Source: Sva-07 sp963741755 (GTDB lineage Bacteria; Actinomycetota; Acidimicrobiia; Acidimicrobiales; Ilumatobacteraceae). From it: a DNA stretch of 64,000 bases. Below the pieces are notes generated by a model that did not search any database, was not told the origin of the DNA, and was given only the letters and a program-made list of their open reading frames with translations. A program made the translations under genes and the position numbers. Below, piece after piece: positions 17,789-27,440 of the stretch. The stretch spans positions 186,001 to 250,000 of the forward strand of contig CAVUJG010000004.1 of NCBI GenBank assembly GCA_963741755.1, written 5' to 3'. How positions within the stretch are numbered: position 1 is the first letter of the stretch; every line of letters starts with the position of its first letter.

Positions 17789-18991
17789 GTGCCAGAGTTC
17801 GGTTCCTTTCTCCTGATCGGAGCCGTCGCGGCGCTCGTCACGTTCGTCACCACACCTCTCGTGGGCATGCTGGCGCGACGTGAGGGTTGGGTGTACCTCC
17901 CGAACGACCGCACGGTGCACCAGAGCCCGCTGCCCGACGTCGGTGGCCTGGCGCTGTACGTCGGTCTGCTCGCCGCCATGTTCACCGCCTGGTCGCTCGA
18001 TGCGTTCGACCTGCTGTTCTCGAGCAACTCCGAACCGATCGGCGTGCTCGTGGCCGCCACCATCATCTACATCGTCGGCTTCATCGACGACGTGCGCGGC
18101 CTGTCGCCTCCGGCGAAGGTGGCCGGCACCGTGCTCGCCGGCCTTGCGCTCGTCCAGTTCGGCGTGGTGATGTACGCCTTCCGGCTGCCGTTCCTCGACG
18201 GCCCGATCCTGCTCGCTCAGGAGTGGCGTCCGCTCGTGACCGTGTTGTGGCTGCTCGGCATGACGCAGGCGATCAACCTCATCGACGGACTCGACGGGTT
18301 GGCAGCCGGCATCGTGGCCATCGGCGCCGGCGCGTTCTTCCTCTACAGCCAGGAGTTGCTCGACAGCGACGTGATCAGCGCCACGAACATCGGGCCGCTC
18401 ATCGCGATCATCGCCGTGGGCGTCTGCGTCGGGTTCCTGCCGCACAACTTCAACCCGGCGCGGATCATGATGGGCGACGGCGGCGCGCTGCTGTTGGGGT
18501 TGTTGCTCGCCGTAGCGACCAGCGTCGTCGGTGGTCGTGCCGACTCGTTCAATCAGGAGTTCATCGGCCAGACCTACTTCTTCCTCGCTCCGCTCGCGAT
18601 CCCGCTGCTGATCCTCGGCGTGCCGATCTTCGACCTGGCGTTCGCGATCTTCCGGCGCGCCACGAGCCGTCGGTCGCTGTCGACCGCCGACAAGGGGCAC
18701 CTTCATCACCGCCTGATGGATCTCGGCCACGGCCACCGACGCAGCGTCGTGATCCTGTGGACCTGGACGTTGTTGTTGTCGGCGTTCGTGCTCTATCCGA
18801 CGCTGACGGGACGCAATCCGGCGTACCTTCCGTTCGGCATCATCGCCCTCGCCATCGTGCTGTTCACCGTGCTGCACCCCAGTGTTCGTGCCCGCCGTCG
18901 CGAGACGGCACAGCCCGGGCCCGGCGACGTGGACGACGATGACGCGGAGACTTTGCCCGAAGGGTTGCCCCCGACGGGATCGGCCCACTAG
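17789..18991 (+). CDS. WecA/TagO/MraY-family undecaprenyl-phosphate sugar-1-phosphate transferase
   Basis: This integral membrane enzyme transfers a sugar-1-phosphate (usually GlcNAc-1-P) from UDP-sugar to a polyprenyl phosphate, starting cell-wall polymer synthesis. The 400-residue protein has about 10-11 membrane segments, the motif GFIDDVRGLSPPAKV near residue 97, NLIDGLDGLAAG near residue 160, the NFNPARIMMGDGGALLLG loop near residue 225 and the HLHHRLMDLGHGHR cytoplasmic loop. These are the signature Asp and His motifs of the family. It lies immediately upstream of the ATP synthase genes, the same position as wecA/rfe in mycobacteria. GTG 17789 is 22 bp after glyA. The C-terminal 40 residues are acidic and disordered. 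Confidence 0.92.
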   Translation: MPEFGSFLLIGAVAALVTFVTTPLVGMLARREGWVYLPNDRTVHQSPLPDVGGLALYVGLLAAMFTAWSLDAFDLLFSSNSEPIGVLVAATIIYIVGFIDDVRGLSPPAKVAGTVLAGLALVQFGVVMYAFRLPFLDGPILLAQEWRPLVTVLWLLGMTQAINLIDGLDGLAAGIVAIGAGAFFLYSQELLDSDVISATNIGPLIAIIAVGVCVGFLPHNFNPARIMMGDGGALLLGLLLAVATSVVGGRADSFNQEFIGQTYFFLAPLAIPLLILGVPIFDLAFAIFRRATSRRSLSTADKGHLHHRLMDLGHGHRRSVVILWTWTLLLSAFVLYPTLTGRNPAYLPFGIIALAIVLFTVLHPSVRARRRETAQPGPGDVDDDDAETLPEGLPPTGSAH

Positions 18992-19057
18992 GTTGTGCAT
19001 GCGTTCACAAGCGCCGCTGCTCAACCGCAGCGCACGCCACGACGCCCCCTTGGATCA

Positions 19058-19324
19058 ATGAAGCTCCTCCCAAAGCAGACACGCGTCGACACGCAGGACG
19101 GCCTGGGCCTCGGCATCGAGGCAGCCGTCATCATGGCGTTGTTCTTCGGCGTCGGCGCGGGCCTCGACTGGCTGTTCGGCACGAGGCCGCTGTTCATGAT
19201 CGCCTTCACGGTGCTCGGTGCGGTCGGTCTGTTCGCCAAGTGGAAGTACCGCTACGACGATCGCATGAACGAACTCGAAGCCGAGCGCGCCGCCAAGGTC
19301 GCCGACCGGAGCCGTGCCGCATGA
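19058..19324 (+). CDS. AtpZ/AtpI-like small membrane protein
   Basis: The 88-residue protein (MKLLPKQTRVDTQDG) has two membrane helices (EAAVIMALFFGVGAGLDWLFG and LFMIAFTVLGAVGLFAKW) and a charged C-terminal tail. This matches the AtpZ/AtpI-type accessory proteins at the head of ATP synthase operons, which assist c-ring assembly or cation supply in studied systems. The start could be GTG 18995, giving 21 more residues, but ATG 19058 gives the more usual length. The stop overlaps the next ATG by 3 bases (ATGA). Confidence 0.75.
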   Translation: MKLLPKQTRVDTQDGLGLGIEAAVIMALFFGVGAGLDWLFGTRPLFMIAFTVLGAVGLFAKWKYRYDDRMNELEAERAAKVADRSRAA

Positions 19325-19785
19325 GCGACCGAAGCACCTCGCCGGACGTGATGACGACGCGGTTCGACGGTCCTGCACCCGAAGTCGCCATCTCGACCGA
19401 CATGATCAAGCGTGGCCTGATCGTCGCTCCGCTGCTCATTGCAGTGTGCGGTGTGATCTGGGGCATGGACGGCGTCTGGTCGAGCGCGTACGGCATTGCG
19501 ATCGTGCTCGCGAACTTCGCGCTGGCCGCTGCGTCCATCGCCTGGGCCGCTCGTATCTCGCTCGGATTGATGATGGCGGCGACCATGTTCGGCTACATCA
19601 TTCGCCTCGCGCTGATCTTTCTCGCTGTCTGGTTGGTCAAAGACGCCGCTTGGATTTCGTTTCCGGCACTCGGATCGACCATCATCATCACGCACCTCGG
19701 TCTGCTGTTCTGGGAGATGAAGTACGTCGCCTTGTCGCTGGCACATCCCGGACTCAAACCGACCAAGACGCAAACTGTCACCTGA
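19321..19785 (+). CDS. ATP synthase operon membrane protein (subunit I-like)
   Basis: The 154-residue protein has an N-terminal cytoplasmic stretch and four predicted membrane helices (GLIVAPLLIAVCGVIWGM, YGIAIVLANFALAAASIAW, MMAATMFGYIIRLALIFLAV, FPALGSTIIITHLGLLFW). It holds the position and topology of the second, larger AtpI-like protein found in actinobacterial atp operons. Sequence similarity in this group is low, so the name rests on topology and position. The start ATG overlaps the preceding stop, and atpB follows after 65 bp. Confidence 0.7.
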   Translation: MSDRSTSPDVMTTRFDGPAPEVAISTDMIKRGLIVAPLLIAVCGVIWGMDGVWSSAYGIAIVLANFALAAASIAWAARISLGLMMAATMFGYIIRLALIFLAVWLVKDAAWISFPALGSTIIITHLGLLFWEMKYVALSLAHPGLKPTKTQTVT

Positions 19786-19850
19786 CCTCCGCCATCCACC
19801 CCGCTCCATCCATTCGCCCCACCCACACTCACGACTGAAACGGAAACCAC

Positions 19851-20621
19851 GTGTTCGGACTCGAGTTCCCGCCGATCAACGAGATCCTGCGCTGGCAGGA
19901 CATCTTCCCCTCGTTCAACAAGATCGCTCTGATCGCCGTCGCTGCGACGGTGATCAGCATCACGTTGTTCCTGCTCGCCGCTCGCCGCGACCCCATGGTC
20001 GCTCCGACCGGTGCGCGCAACCTCGCCGAAGTCACGATCGACTTCATCGAGGAGAGCGTGGTCATGCAGACGCTCGGCAAGTCGGGCCTCAAGTGGACGC
20101 CGTTCCTCTTGAGCCTGTTCATGTTCATCTTCCTGTGCAACATCCCAGGAGTGATCCCGATCATCCAGATGCCGGCCACGGCGCGTATCGCCATTCCGTT
20201 GGCGCTGTCGCTGCTCGTGTGGGTCATCTACATCGGCACCGGCTTGAAGCACCAGGGCCTCGGCTACTTCGGCCACCTCCTGTGGCCCCCGGGAGTGCCG
20301 ACGGCGCTGAAGCCGCTCGTGGGACTCATCGAGTTCATCTCGACGATCATCGTGACGCCGTTCTCGTTGACCGTGCGACTCATGGCCAACATGCTCGCCG
20401 GGCACATCCTGCTCGTGACGTTCGGTCTGTTGACCCACGCACTCTTCACCGCACAGACAGCGCAGATCTTCCTCGTGCCCATGAGCATCCTGCCGTTCGG
20501 CATGTTGATCTTCCTGACGGCGTTCGAGATCCTCGTGGCCTTCCTGCAGGCCTACATCTTCGCCATCCTCGCCGCCGTGTACATCAACAACTCGACGGTC
20601 GGACACGCCGAGGAACACTGA
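19851..20621 (+). CDS. atpB: F0F1 ATP synthase subunit a
   Basis: Subunit a forms the proton half-channels beside the c-ring. The 256-residue protein has five to six membrane helices, and the essential arginine lies in TPFSLTVRLMANMLAGH near residue 180. The C-terminal helix carries EILVAFLQAYIFAILAAVYI. GTG 19851 is the likely start, preceded by GGAAA. There are no conserved sodium-ligand changes that I can identify, so proton coupling is assumed. Confidence 0.96.
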   Translation: MFGLEFPPINEILRWQDIFPSFNKIALIAVAATVISITLFLLAARRDPMVAPTGARNLAEVTIDFIEESVVMQTLGKSGLKWTPFLLSLFMFIFLCNIPGVIPIIQMPATARIAIPLALSLLVWVIYIGTGLKHQGLGYFGHLLWPPGVPTALKPLVGLIEFISTIIVTPFSLTVRLMANMLAGHILLVTFGLLTHALFTAQTAQIFLVPMSILPFGMLIFLTAFEILVAFLQAYIFAILAAVYINNSTVGHAEEH

Positions 20622-20703
20622 GTCCGCGGCACCATCGCACCACGTATCACCCATTCGAATACCCGATCTCCCATCTACCGAAAGCACAACAGGAGAAGAC
20701 CCC

Positions 20704-20982
20704 ATGGAAGCATTCAGTGTTCTCGTCGCTCAGGCCGACGGACTTGCCGCCGACGACGCCAAGAGCGTCGCCGCAGCGGCCGGCGCCGGTTACGCCTACG
20801 GCCTCGCAGCCATCGGCCCCGGCATCGGCATCGGCTACCTCGTCGGCAAGTCCGTCGAGGCAATGGCCCGCCAGCCCGAGGCCGCCGGCATGGTGCGCAC
20901 CACCATGTTCCTCGGCATCGCGTTCACCGAAGCCCTGGCCCTCATCGGCTTCGTGGTCTTCATCCTGTTGAAGTTCGCCTGA
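20704..20982 (+). CDS. atpE: F0F1 ATP synthase subunit c
   Basis: This is the 92-residue two-helix hairpin proteolipid that makes up the rotor ring. Helix 1 is glycine-rich (GLAAIGPGIGIGYLVG), the polar loop contains ARQPEA, and helix 2 carries the ion-binding glutamate in FTEALALIGFVVF near residue 79. The Pro-Gly pattern and lack of an extra Gln/Thr sodium site near helix 1 favour H+ over Na+. A leader of about 20 residues before helix 1 is longer than in E. coli and may be cleaved or periplasmic. AGGAG lies 11 bases before the start. Confidence 0.96.
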   Translation: MEAFSVLVAQADGLAADDAKSVAAAAGAGYAYGLAAIGPGIGIGYLVGKSVEAMARQPEAAGMVRTTMFLGIAFTEALALIGFVVFILLKFA

Positions 20983-21024
20983 TCGCGAGCGTCCCGTCCA
21001 CGGTCAAGAAGCGAAGGAGATGAC

Positions 21025-21627
21025 GTGCTGACAGCCGTCGTAACGTCCTCCGGCGCGACGATCGAGGTGTCCTTGTTGGACGCCACGTTCGTCACCGCCG
21101 AAGAGGGCAGTGAAGCAGAGGGTCCCGAGAGCGATCTCAACCCGATCTTCCCCGAAGTGAAAGAAGTCGTCTGGGGCTTCGGTGCCTTCGTGGTGCTGGC
21201 GCTCGCTATGCGCCTGTTCCTGTTCCGCAGGGTCCGCGATGGCATGACGGCTCGTTACGACCGGATCGAGGGCGACCTCGAAACGGCCGAGGCGTCAACG
21301 GCATCGGCTCGCGCCGACGTGACCGACTACGAAGCGCAGCTCGCCTCCGTGCGCGCCGACGCTCAGACTCGTGTCGAAGCGGCCCGCGCCACGCTCGAAG
21401 CCGAGCGCACCGAGCAGATCGCTGCGGCGAATGCCCGCATCGCCGACAAGCGCGGTGCTGCGGCAGCCGAGGTCGATGCTGCCAAGCAGGCCGCACGCGG
21501 TCAGGTCGAATCGGCCGTCGTCGACGTGTCGGCTCGCCTCAGCGAACTCGCCACCGGGCGCCGCCCGAGCGACGACGTCGTGCAACGAGCAGTCGGCGAC
21601 GCGATGAACCAGGGGGTGTCGGCATGA
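21025..21627 (+). CDS. atpF: F0F1 ATP synthase subunit b (first copy)
   Basis: The 200-residue stator protein has an acidic N-terminal stretch, one membrane helix (VVWGFGAFVVLALAMRLFLF near residues 47-66) and a long charged coiled coil rich in Ala, Glu and Arg. The N-terminal segment LNPIFPEVKEVVWG is typical of b subunits. The start GTG lies 11 bases after AGGAGA. The stop overlaps the start of a second b-type gene, so this organism builds its peripheral stalk from two different b chains rather than a b homodimer (inference). Confidence 0.88.
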   Translation: MLTAVVTSSGATIEVSLLDATFVTAEEGSEAEGPESDLNPIFPEVKEVVWGFGAFVVLALAMRLFLFRRVRDGMTARYDRIEGDLETAEASTASARADVTDYEAQLASVRADAQTRVEAARATLEAERTEQIAAANARIADKRGAAAAEVDAAKQAARGQVESAVVDVSARLSELATGRRPSDDVVQRAVGDAMNQGVSA

Positions 21628-22220
21628 GCCTGTTCACCGTTGCCACGCTCGCTGCCGGGCGAGTATTCCCGGGCGCCGAAGAGATCCCCTTCGACGACAA
21701 GGGCTACACGACGATCAATCCGATCCTTCCCCCGTTGAAGGAACTCGTCCCGGGCACGATGGCATCGATCATCGTCTTCACGCTGCTCGCGTGGAAGGCC
21801 GGCCCGATCATCCGCGAGAGCCTGCGCAAGCGCACTGCGGGGATCCAGAAGCAGCTCGACGACGCGACCGCCGCCAAGGCCGCCGCTGAAACCGAAGCCG
21901 TCCGGATCCGCCAGGCGCAGGGCGACATCGAGGCCGAGCGCAGTCGTCTCTACGCCGAAGCAGACGCCCAGGCCGAGGCGCTCCTCGCCGATGGCAGGGT
22001 TCGCCTCGCCGCCGAGATCGCCGACCTCGAAGCTCGTGGGGACGCCGACATCGCTTCGGCTGCCGGGCGCAGCAGCGACGAACTGCGCTCCGAGATCGCC
22101 AAGCATTCCGGCTCGGCCGTCGACGCCATCGTGCGCGACACGCTCGATGACGCGGCACAGCAGGAACTGATCGAGAACTTCATCGCCCGAGTCGGTGCAA
22201 GCCAGGGAGTCACATCATGA
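21624..22220 (+). CDS. F0F1 ATP synthase subunit b (second, b'-like copy)
   Basis: The 198-residue protein repeats the b-subunit plan: the segment INPILPPLKELVPGTMASII leading into a single membrane helix (ASIIVFTLLAWKAGPII) and a long coiled coil (EAVRIRQAQGDIEAERSRLY). It is only distantly similar to the first copy, so it is a diverged paralogue, not a recent duplicate. It overlaps the neighbouring genes by 4 bases at both ends (ATGA), which keeps b, b' and delta translationally coupled. Confidence 0.88.
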   Translation: MSLFTVATLAAGRVFPGAEEIPFDDKGYTTINPILPPLKELVPGTMASIIVFTLLAWKAGPIIRESLRKRTAGIQKQLDDATAAKAAAETEAVRIRQAQGDIEAERSRLYAEADAQAEALLADGRVRLAAEIADLEARGDADIASAAGRSSDELRSEIAKHSGSAVDAIVRDTLDDAAQQELIENFIARVGASQGVTS

Positions 22221-22747
22221 GTGGTGACGCAATGATCGAGGGCTACGCCCGGGCGCTGTTCGAAGTCGCTCGCGCCGAAGGCACCCTCGACGAGGTCGAA
22301 GACGAGTTGTTCCGCTTCGCCCGCTCGTACGAGTCGAGCGATGCGCTGCGCAACGCGCTGACCGACGAGCACATCCCCGCCGAGAAGCGCCAAGCCATCG
22401 TCGAGGACCTGCTCGGTGGCAAGACCACGACGACCACGATCCAACTCGTGTCGATGGTGGTCGGCTCCGGCCGCAGCCGCGACATCCCGGCGATCGTCGA
22501 CAGCCTCGTCGCCCGTGCGTCGAGCGCCAAGCAGCTCGATGTCGCCGAGGTCCGTACCGCCGTGGCCCTCACCGACGATCAGCAGGCGCGGCTCAAGGCC
22601 GCCCTCGAGAACGCCACCGGCAAGAGCATCAACCTCAAGACCGTCGTCGACCCCTCGGTGGTCGGCGGCGTCGTCGCCACGATCGGTGACACCGTCATCG
22701 ACGACACCGTTCGCACCCGTATCGAACAGCTGAAGAGCCGGCTCTGA
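22217..22747 (+). CDS. atpH: F0F1 ATP synthase subunit delta
   Basis: Delta connects the top of F1 to the peripheral stalk. The 176-residue protein begins MIEGYARALFEVARAEG after a five-residue lead, has the helical N-domain (NALTDEHIPAEKRQAIVEDLL) and the conserved C-terminal element VDPSVVGGVVATIGDTVID. It is a stand-alone delta, unlike the mycobacterial b-delta fusion. The start overlaps the preceding stop. Confidence 0.94.
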   Translation: MSGDAMIEGYARALFEVARAEGTLDEVEDELFRFARSYESSDALRNALTDEHIPAEKRQAIVEDLLGGKTTTTTIQLVSMVVGSGRSRDIPAIVDSLVARASSAKQLDVAEVRTAVALTDDQQARLKAALENATGKSINLKTVVDPSVVGGVVATIGDTVIDDTVRTRIEQLKSRL

Positions 22748-22780
22748 GCCGATCCGCTCACAAAGGAACGAGACACCACC

Positions 22781-24370
22781 ATGGCTGAGCTGACCATTTC
22801 TGCCGCCGACATCGCATCGGCGCTCAAGTCCAACCTCGAAGGCTTCGAGCCCTCGCTCGAGGCCCGCACGGTCGGGCGCGTCGCCGAAGTGGGCGACGGC
22901 ATCGCCCGCGTGTCCGGCCTGCCCGACGCTGCCGTCAACGAGCTCCTCGAGTTCGAAGACGGATCCGTCGGCCTGGCGCTGAACCTCGATGAGTTCTCGA
23001 TCGGCGCCGTCGTGCTCGGCGACGTCGACAAGATCGAAGAGGGCCAGACCGTCAAGTCGACCGGCAGCATCCTGTCGATGCCCGTCGGTGACGGCATGCT
23101 CGGCCGCGTCGTCAACGCACTCGGTCACCCGATCGACGGCCGGGGTGAACTCACCGGGGTCGAGACCCGGCGCATGGAGATCCAGGCGCCCGGCATCATG
23201 GGCCGCAAGCCCGTGCACGAACCGCTCCAGACCGGGATCAAGGCCATCGACGCCATGACCCCGATCGGTCGTGGTCAGCGTGAGCTGATCATCGGCGACC
23301 GCAAGACCGGCAAGACCACGGTGGCGATCGACACGATCATCAACCAGCAGGGTCTCGGCGTGAAGTGCATCTACGTCGCCATCGGCCAGAAGAGCTCGAC
23401 CGTCGCCCAGACCGTCGACACGCTGCGTCAGACCGGTGCGCTCGACTACACCGTGGTCGTGGTGGCCTCGGCGTCGGACCCCGCACCGTTCAAGTACCTC
23501 GCCCCGTACGCCGGCTGCGCCATCGGTCAGCACTGGATGGACAACGGCGAGCACGCGCTCGTGGTGTACGACGACCTCTCCAAGCAGGCCGACGCCTACC
23601 GTCAGCTGTCGCTGTTGCTGCGCCGCCCGCCGGGCCGCGAGGCCTACCCCGGCGACGTGTTCTACCTCCACAGCCGGCTGCTCGAGCGGGCCGCGAAGCT
23701 GTCCGACGAGCTCGGCGCCGGTTCGCTGACCGCACTGCCGATCATCGAGACCAAGGCGGGCGACGTCTCGGCGTTCATTCCGACCAACGTGATCTCGATC
23801 ACCGACGGCCAGGTCTTCTTGCAGGACAACCTCTTCAAGTCGGGTGTCCGTCCGGCCATCGACGTGGGCATCTCGGTGTCGCGAGTCGGCGGCGCGGCGC
23901 AGATCAAGTCGATGAAGTCGGTTGCCGGCACCTTGAAGCTCGACCTCGCGCAGTTCCGTGAGCTCGAGGCGTTCGCCACGTTCGGTTCCGAACTCGACGC
24001 GATCTCCAAGGCGCAGCTCGAGCGCGGCTACCGCTTGGTCGAGCTGCTCAAGCAGCCGCTCAACAGCCCGATGCCCGTCGAGGAGCAGGTGCTGTCGATC
24101 TACGCCGGCACCAAGGGCCACCTCGACGACGTGCCGGTCGGCGACGTTCGCCGCTTCGAGTCCGAGCTGATCGAGTACGTGCGCACCACCCACAGCAGCC
24201 TGCTCGCCGACATCAAGTCCAGCGGGATCCCCGATGGCCTCGACGACGCGATCGTGGCGTTCAAGCAGACCTTCAGCGTCACCGGTGACGGCTACCACGT
24301 CGATCCGACGGCGCTCGACGTCGACGAAGTCGGCGACGCCAAGTCCAACAAGACCCTCGCAACGGAGTGA
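22781..24370 (+). CDS. atpA: F0F1 ATP synthase subunit alpha
   Basis: The 529-residue non-catalytic nucleotide-binding subunit of F1. Visible features are the beta-barrel N-domain (GRVAEVGDGIARVSGLP), the Walker A GDRKTGKTT near residue 172, RQMSLLLRRPPGREAYPGD-like RQLSLLLRRPPGREAYPGD, and the arginine-finger region ISVSRVGGAAQIK near residue 370. The length is normal for the family. AGGAAC lies a few bases before ATG 22781. Confidence 0.97.
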   Translation: MAELTISAADIASALKSNLEGFEPSLEARTVGRVAEVGDGIARVSGLPDAAVNELLEFEDGSVGLALNLDEFSIGAVVLGDVDKIEEGQTVKSTGSILSMPVGDGMLGRVVNALGHPIDGRGELTGVETRRMEIQAPGIMGRKPVHEPLQTGIKAIDAMTPIGRGQRELIIGDRKTGKTTVAIDTIINQQGLGVKCIYVAIGQKSSTVAQTVDTLRQTGALDYTVVVVASASDPAPFKYLAPYAGCAIGQHWMDNGEHALVVYDDLSKQADAYRQLSLLLRRPPGREAYPGDVFYLHSRLLERAAKLSDELGAGSLTALPIIETKAGDVSAFIPTNVISITDGQVFLQDNLFKSGVRPAIDVGISVSRVGGAAQIKSMKSVAGTLKLDLAQFRELEAFATFGSELDAISKAQLERGYRLVELLKQPLNSPMPVEEQVLSIYAGTKGHLDDVPVGDVRRFESELIEYVRTTHSSLLADIKSSGIPDGLDDAIVAFKQTFSVTGDGYHVDPTALDVDEVGDAKSNKTLATE

Positions 24371-24375
24371 TGTAG

Positions 24376-25356
24376 ATGGCTGGCGGTCAGGAGCGAATCC
24401 TCAAAGAACGCATTCGCAGCGTTCGGGCGACGAAGAAGATCACGCGCGCCATGGAGCTCATTGCTGCGTCGCGCATCGTCAAGGCCCAGGCCCGCGTCGC
24501 CGCCGCCGTGCCGTACTCCGAGCAGATCACCGAAGTCGTCAAGGACCTCGCTGCCGGAGGCGCCTCGGCCGACTCGCCGTTGCTGTCGGGTCGCGACGAG
24601 ATCAGGCACACCTGCTACGTCGTCATCACCGCCGACCGCGGTTTGTGCGGCGGCTACAACTCGGGCGTGCAGCGCGCTGCCGAGGGCGAAGTCAAAGCCG
24701 ATGTGCTCGCCGGCAAGGACTACACGATCATCCCGGTCGGCAAGAAGGCCGAGGGGTACTTCCGGTTCCGCGGCTACACGCTGGGCAAGGACTTCAGCGG
24801 CTTCTCGGCGCAGCCGTCGTACGACGACGCACGAGCGATCGGCGAACACGTCGTCGACCTCTTCGTGTCCGGCAAGGTCGACAAGGTCGAGCTGGTCTAC
24901 ACCCGCTTCATCTCCGCGGGCAGCCAGGAAGTCGTCCTGCGACCGCTCGTTCCACTCAGCGCCGACACGGTCGCCGGTGGCGACGGCAGGGCCGGGAGCA
25001 CGGACGGCTCGGGCGGCGACTACGAGTTCGAACCCGATCCGGCGACCATCCTCGACACGCTGCTGCCGCGCTACGTCGAGGCCCGTGTCTATGCAGCGCT
25101 GCTCAACGCCGCTGCGTCCGAGCACGCATACCGCCAGCGGGCGATGAAGTCCGCCACCGACAACGCCGACGAGCTGATCAAGTCGCTCAGCCGCATCATG
25201 AACCGAGCCCGTCAGGACTCGATCACCACCGAGATCATGGAGATCGTCGGCGGTGCCGAAGCCCTCGACTCCGGCGACGACGACATTCCCTACTTCGATC
25301 TCGGCGACGAGGTCTACCAGCAACTGCAACAGGCCGACTCCGGCGCCACCCGCTGA
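24376..25356 (+). CDS. atpG: F0F1 ATP synthase subunit gamma
   Basis: Gamma is the central rotor shaft. The 326-residue protein begins with the conserved N-terminal helix (MAGGQERILKERIRSVRATK...ITRAMELIAASRIVKAQ) and ends with the C-terminal helix (RAMKSATDNADELIKSLSR...RARQDSITTEIMEIVGGAEA). It has ITADRGLCGGYNSGV near residue 85. A Gly/Asp-rich insertion (GGDGRAGSTDGSGGDYEFEP) near residues 205-224 and an extended C-terminus make it about 40 residues longer than E. coli gamma. Actinobacterial gammas often have such a loop. Confidence 0.96.
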   Translation: MAGGQERILKERIRSVRATKKITRAMELIAASRIVKAQARVAAAVPYSEQITEVVKDLAAGGASADSPLLSGRDEIRHTCYVVITADRGLCGGYNSGVQRAAEGEVKADVLAGKDYTIIPVGKKAEGYFRFRGYTLGKDFSGFSAQPSYDDARAIGEHVVDLFVSGKVDKVELVYTRFISAGSQEVVLRPLVPLSADTVAGGDGRAGSTDGSGGDYEFEPDPATILDTLLPRYVEARVYAALLNAAASEHAYRQRAMKSATDNADELIKSLSRIMNRARQDSITTEIMEIVGGAEALDSGDDDIPYFDLGDEVYQQLQQADSGATR

Positions 25357-25387
25357 GCGCACACGCGACACCAGGAGAACAACAGTC

Positions 25388-26830
<1,443 letters not shown>

Positions 26831-26832
26831 TC

Positions 26833-27261
26833 ATGGCTGAGCCGCTCCTCGTCGAGGTGGTGTCGCCGGAGGCGGTGCTGTATTCGGGTGAGGCCGACAT
26901 GGTCATCACCCGGACGCTGGGTGGCGGCGAAGTCGCGTTCCAGTCCGGCCACGCTGCGTTCCTCGGCGCCCTCGTCGAGAATCACACTCGGGTGTTCCAG
27001 ACCGATGGCACGATCCAGGACATCGCCATCCACCGCGGCTTCGTCGAGGTGAGTGGCAACCCGACCAAGGTGTCGATCCTGTCCGACACGGCCGAGCTGG
27101 CTCAGGACATCGACGTCGACCGGGCCAAGGAAGCACTGGAGCGCCACCAGCACATGCTGCGCGACCAGAGCCTGGAGTCGGGGCTCGCGGAAATCGCGAC
27201 TGCCGGCCGCGACCGGGCCCAAGCCCGCCTGCGCGCCACCGGCACCACCTTCACCGCCTGA
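26833..27261 (+). CDS. atpC: F0F1 ATP synthase subunit epsilon
   Basis: The 142-residue protein has the N-terminal beta sandwich (VEVVSPEAVLYSGEADMVITR, then GEVAFQSGHAAFLGAL) and a C-terminal helical hairpin (VDRAKEALERHQHML...GRDRAQARLRATG). The full C-terminal hairpin suggests that inhibitory regulation of ATP hydrolysis is possible. It is the last gene of the operon; ATG lies 2 bp after the atpD stop, and a hairpin follows. Confidence 0.95.
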   Translation: MAEPLLVEVVSPEAVLYSGEADMVITRTLGGGEVAFQSGHAAFLGALVENHTRVFQTDGTIQDIAIHRGFVEVSGNPTKVSILSDTAELAQDIDVDRAKEALERHQHMLRDQSLESGLAEIATAGRDRAQARLRATGTTFTA

Positions 27262-27290
27262 TTGCACGAGGGGTCCGGCCCCTGCTGCAA
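27262..27290 (+). terminator. Hairpin at the end of the atp operon
   Basis: Directly after the atpC stop, TTGCA...AGGGG / CCCCT...TGCAA forms a two-part stem around TCCGG, with a small internal loop. There is no T-run. Its position at the operon end supports a terminator. Confidence 0.65.
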
Positions 27291-27299
27291 CCTGATTCC

Positions 27300-27440
27300 T
27301 CCGGTGGAACCACGGCCTGGATCGGGAAGTATGACGATTGTTACGATTTCGTGACGGTTGTGCGATATCGTGGTGCCGAGCGGGCGTGCTGCGCGCGGTG
27401 ATCCGCGCCAGGTGACAACACATCGAAAGGCCCGATCCAA
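27300..27440 (+). promoter_or_regulatory. Probable promoter and leader of the CAP-repeat gene
   Basis: This gap contains the most AT-rich stretch of the area (TATGACGATTGTTACG, then TTGTGCGATATCG near 27358) ahead of a GC-rich leader and GAAAGG at 27425. Exact -35 and -10 boxes cannot be assigned, but the gap separates the atp operon terminator from an exported-protein gene that needs its own promoter. Confidence 0.3.

Noticed and set aside
21950..24298. A long minus-strand open frame opposite atpF', atpH and atpA
   Set aside because: It is a shadow of the ATP synthase genes. It has no start support and no recognisable domain.
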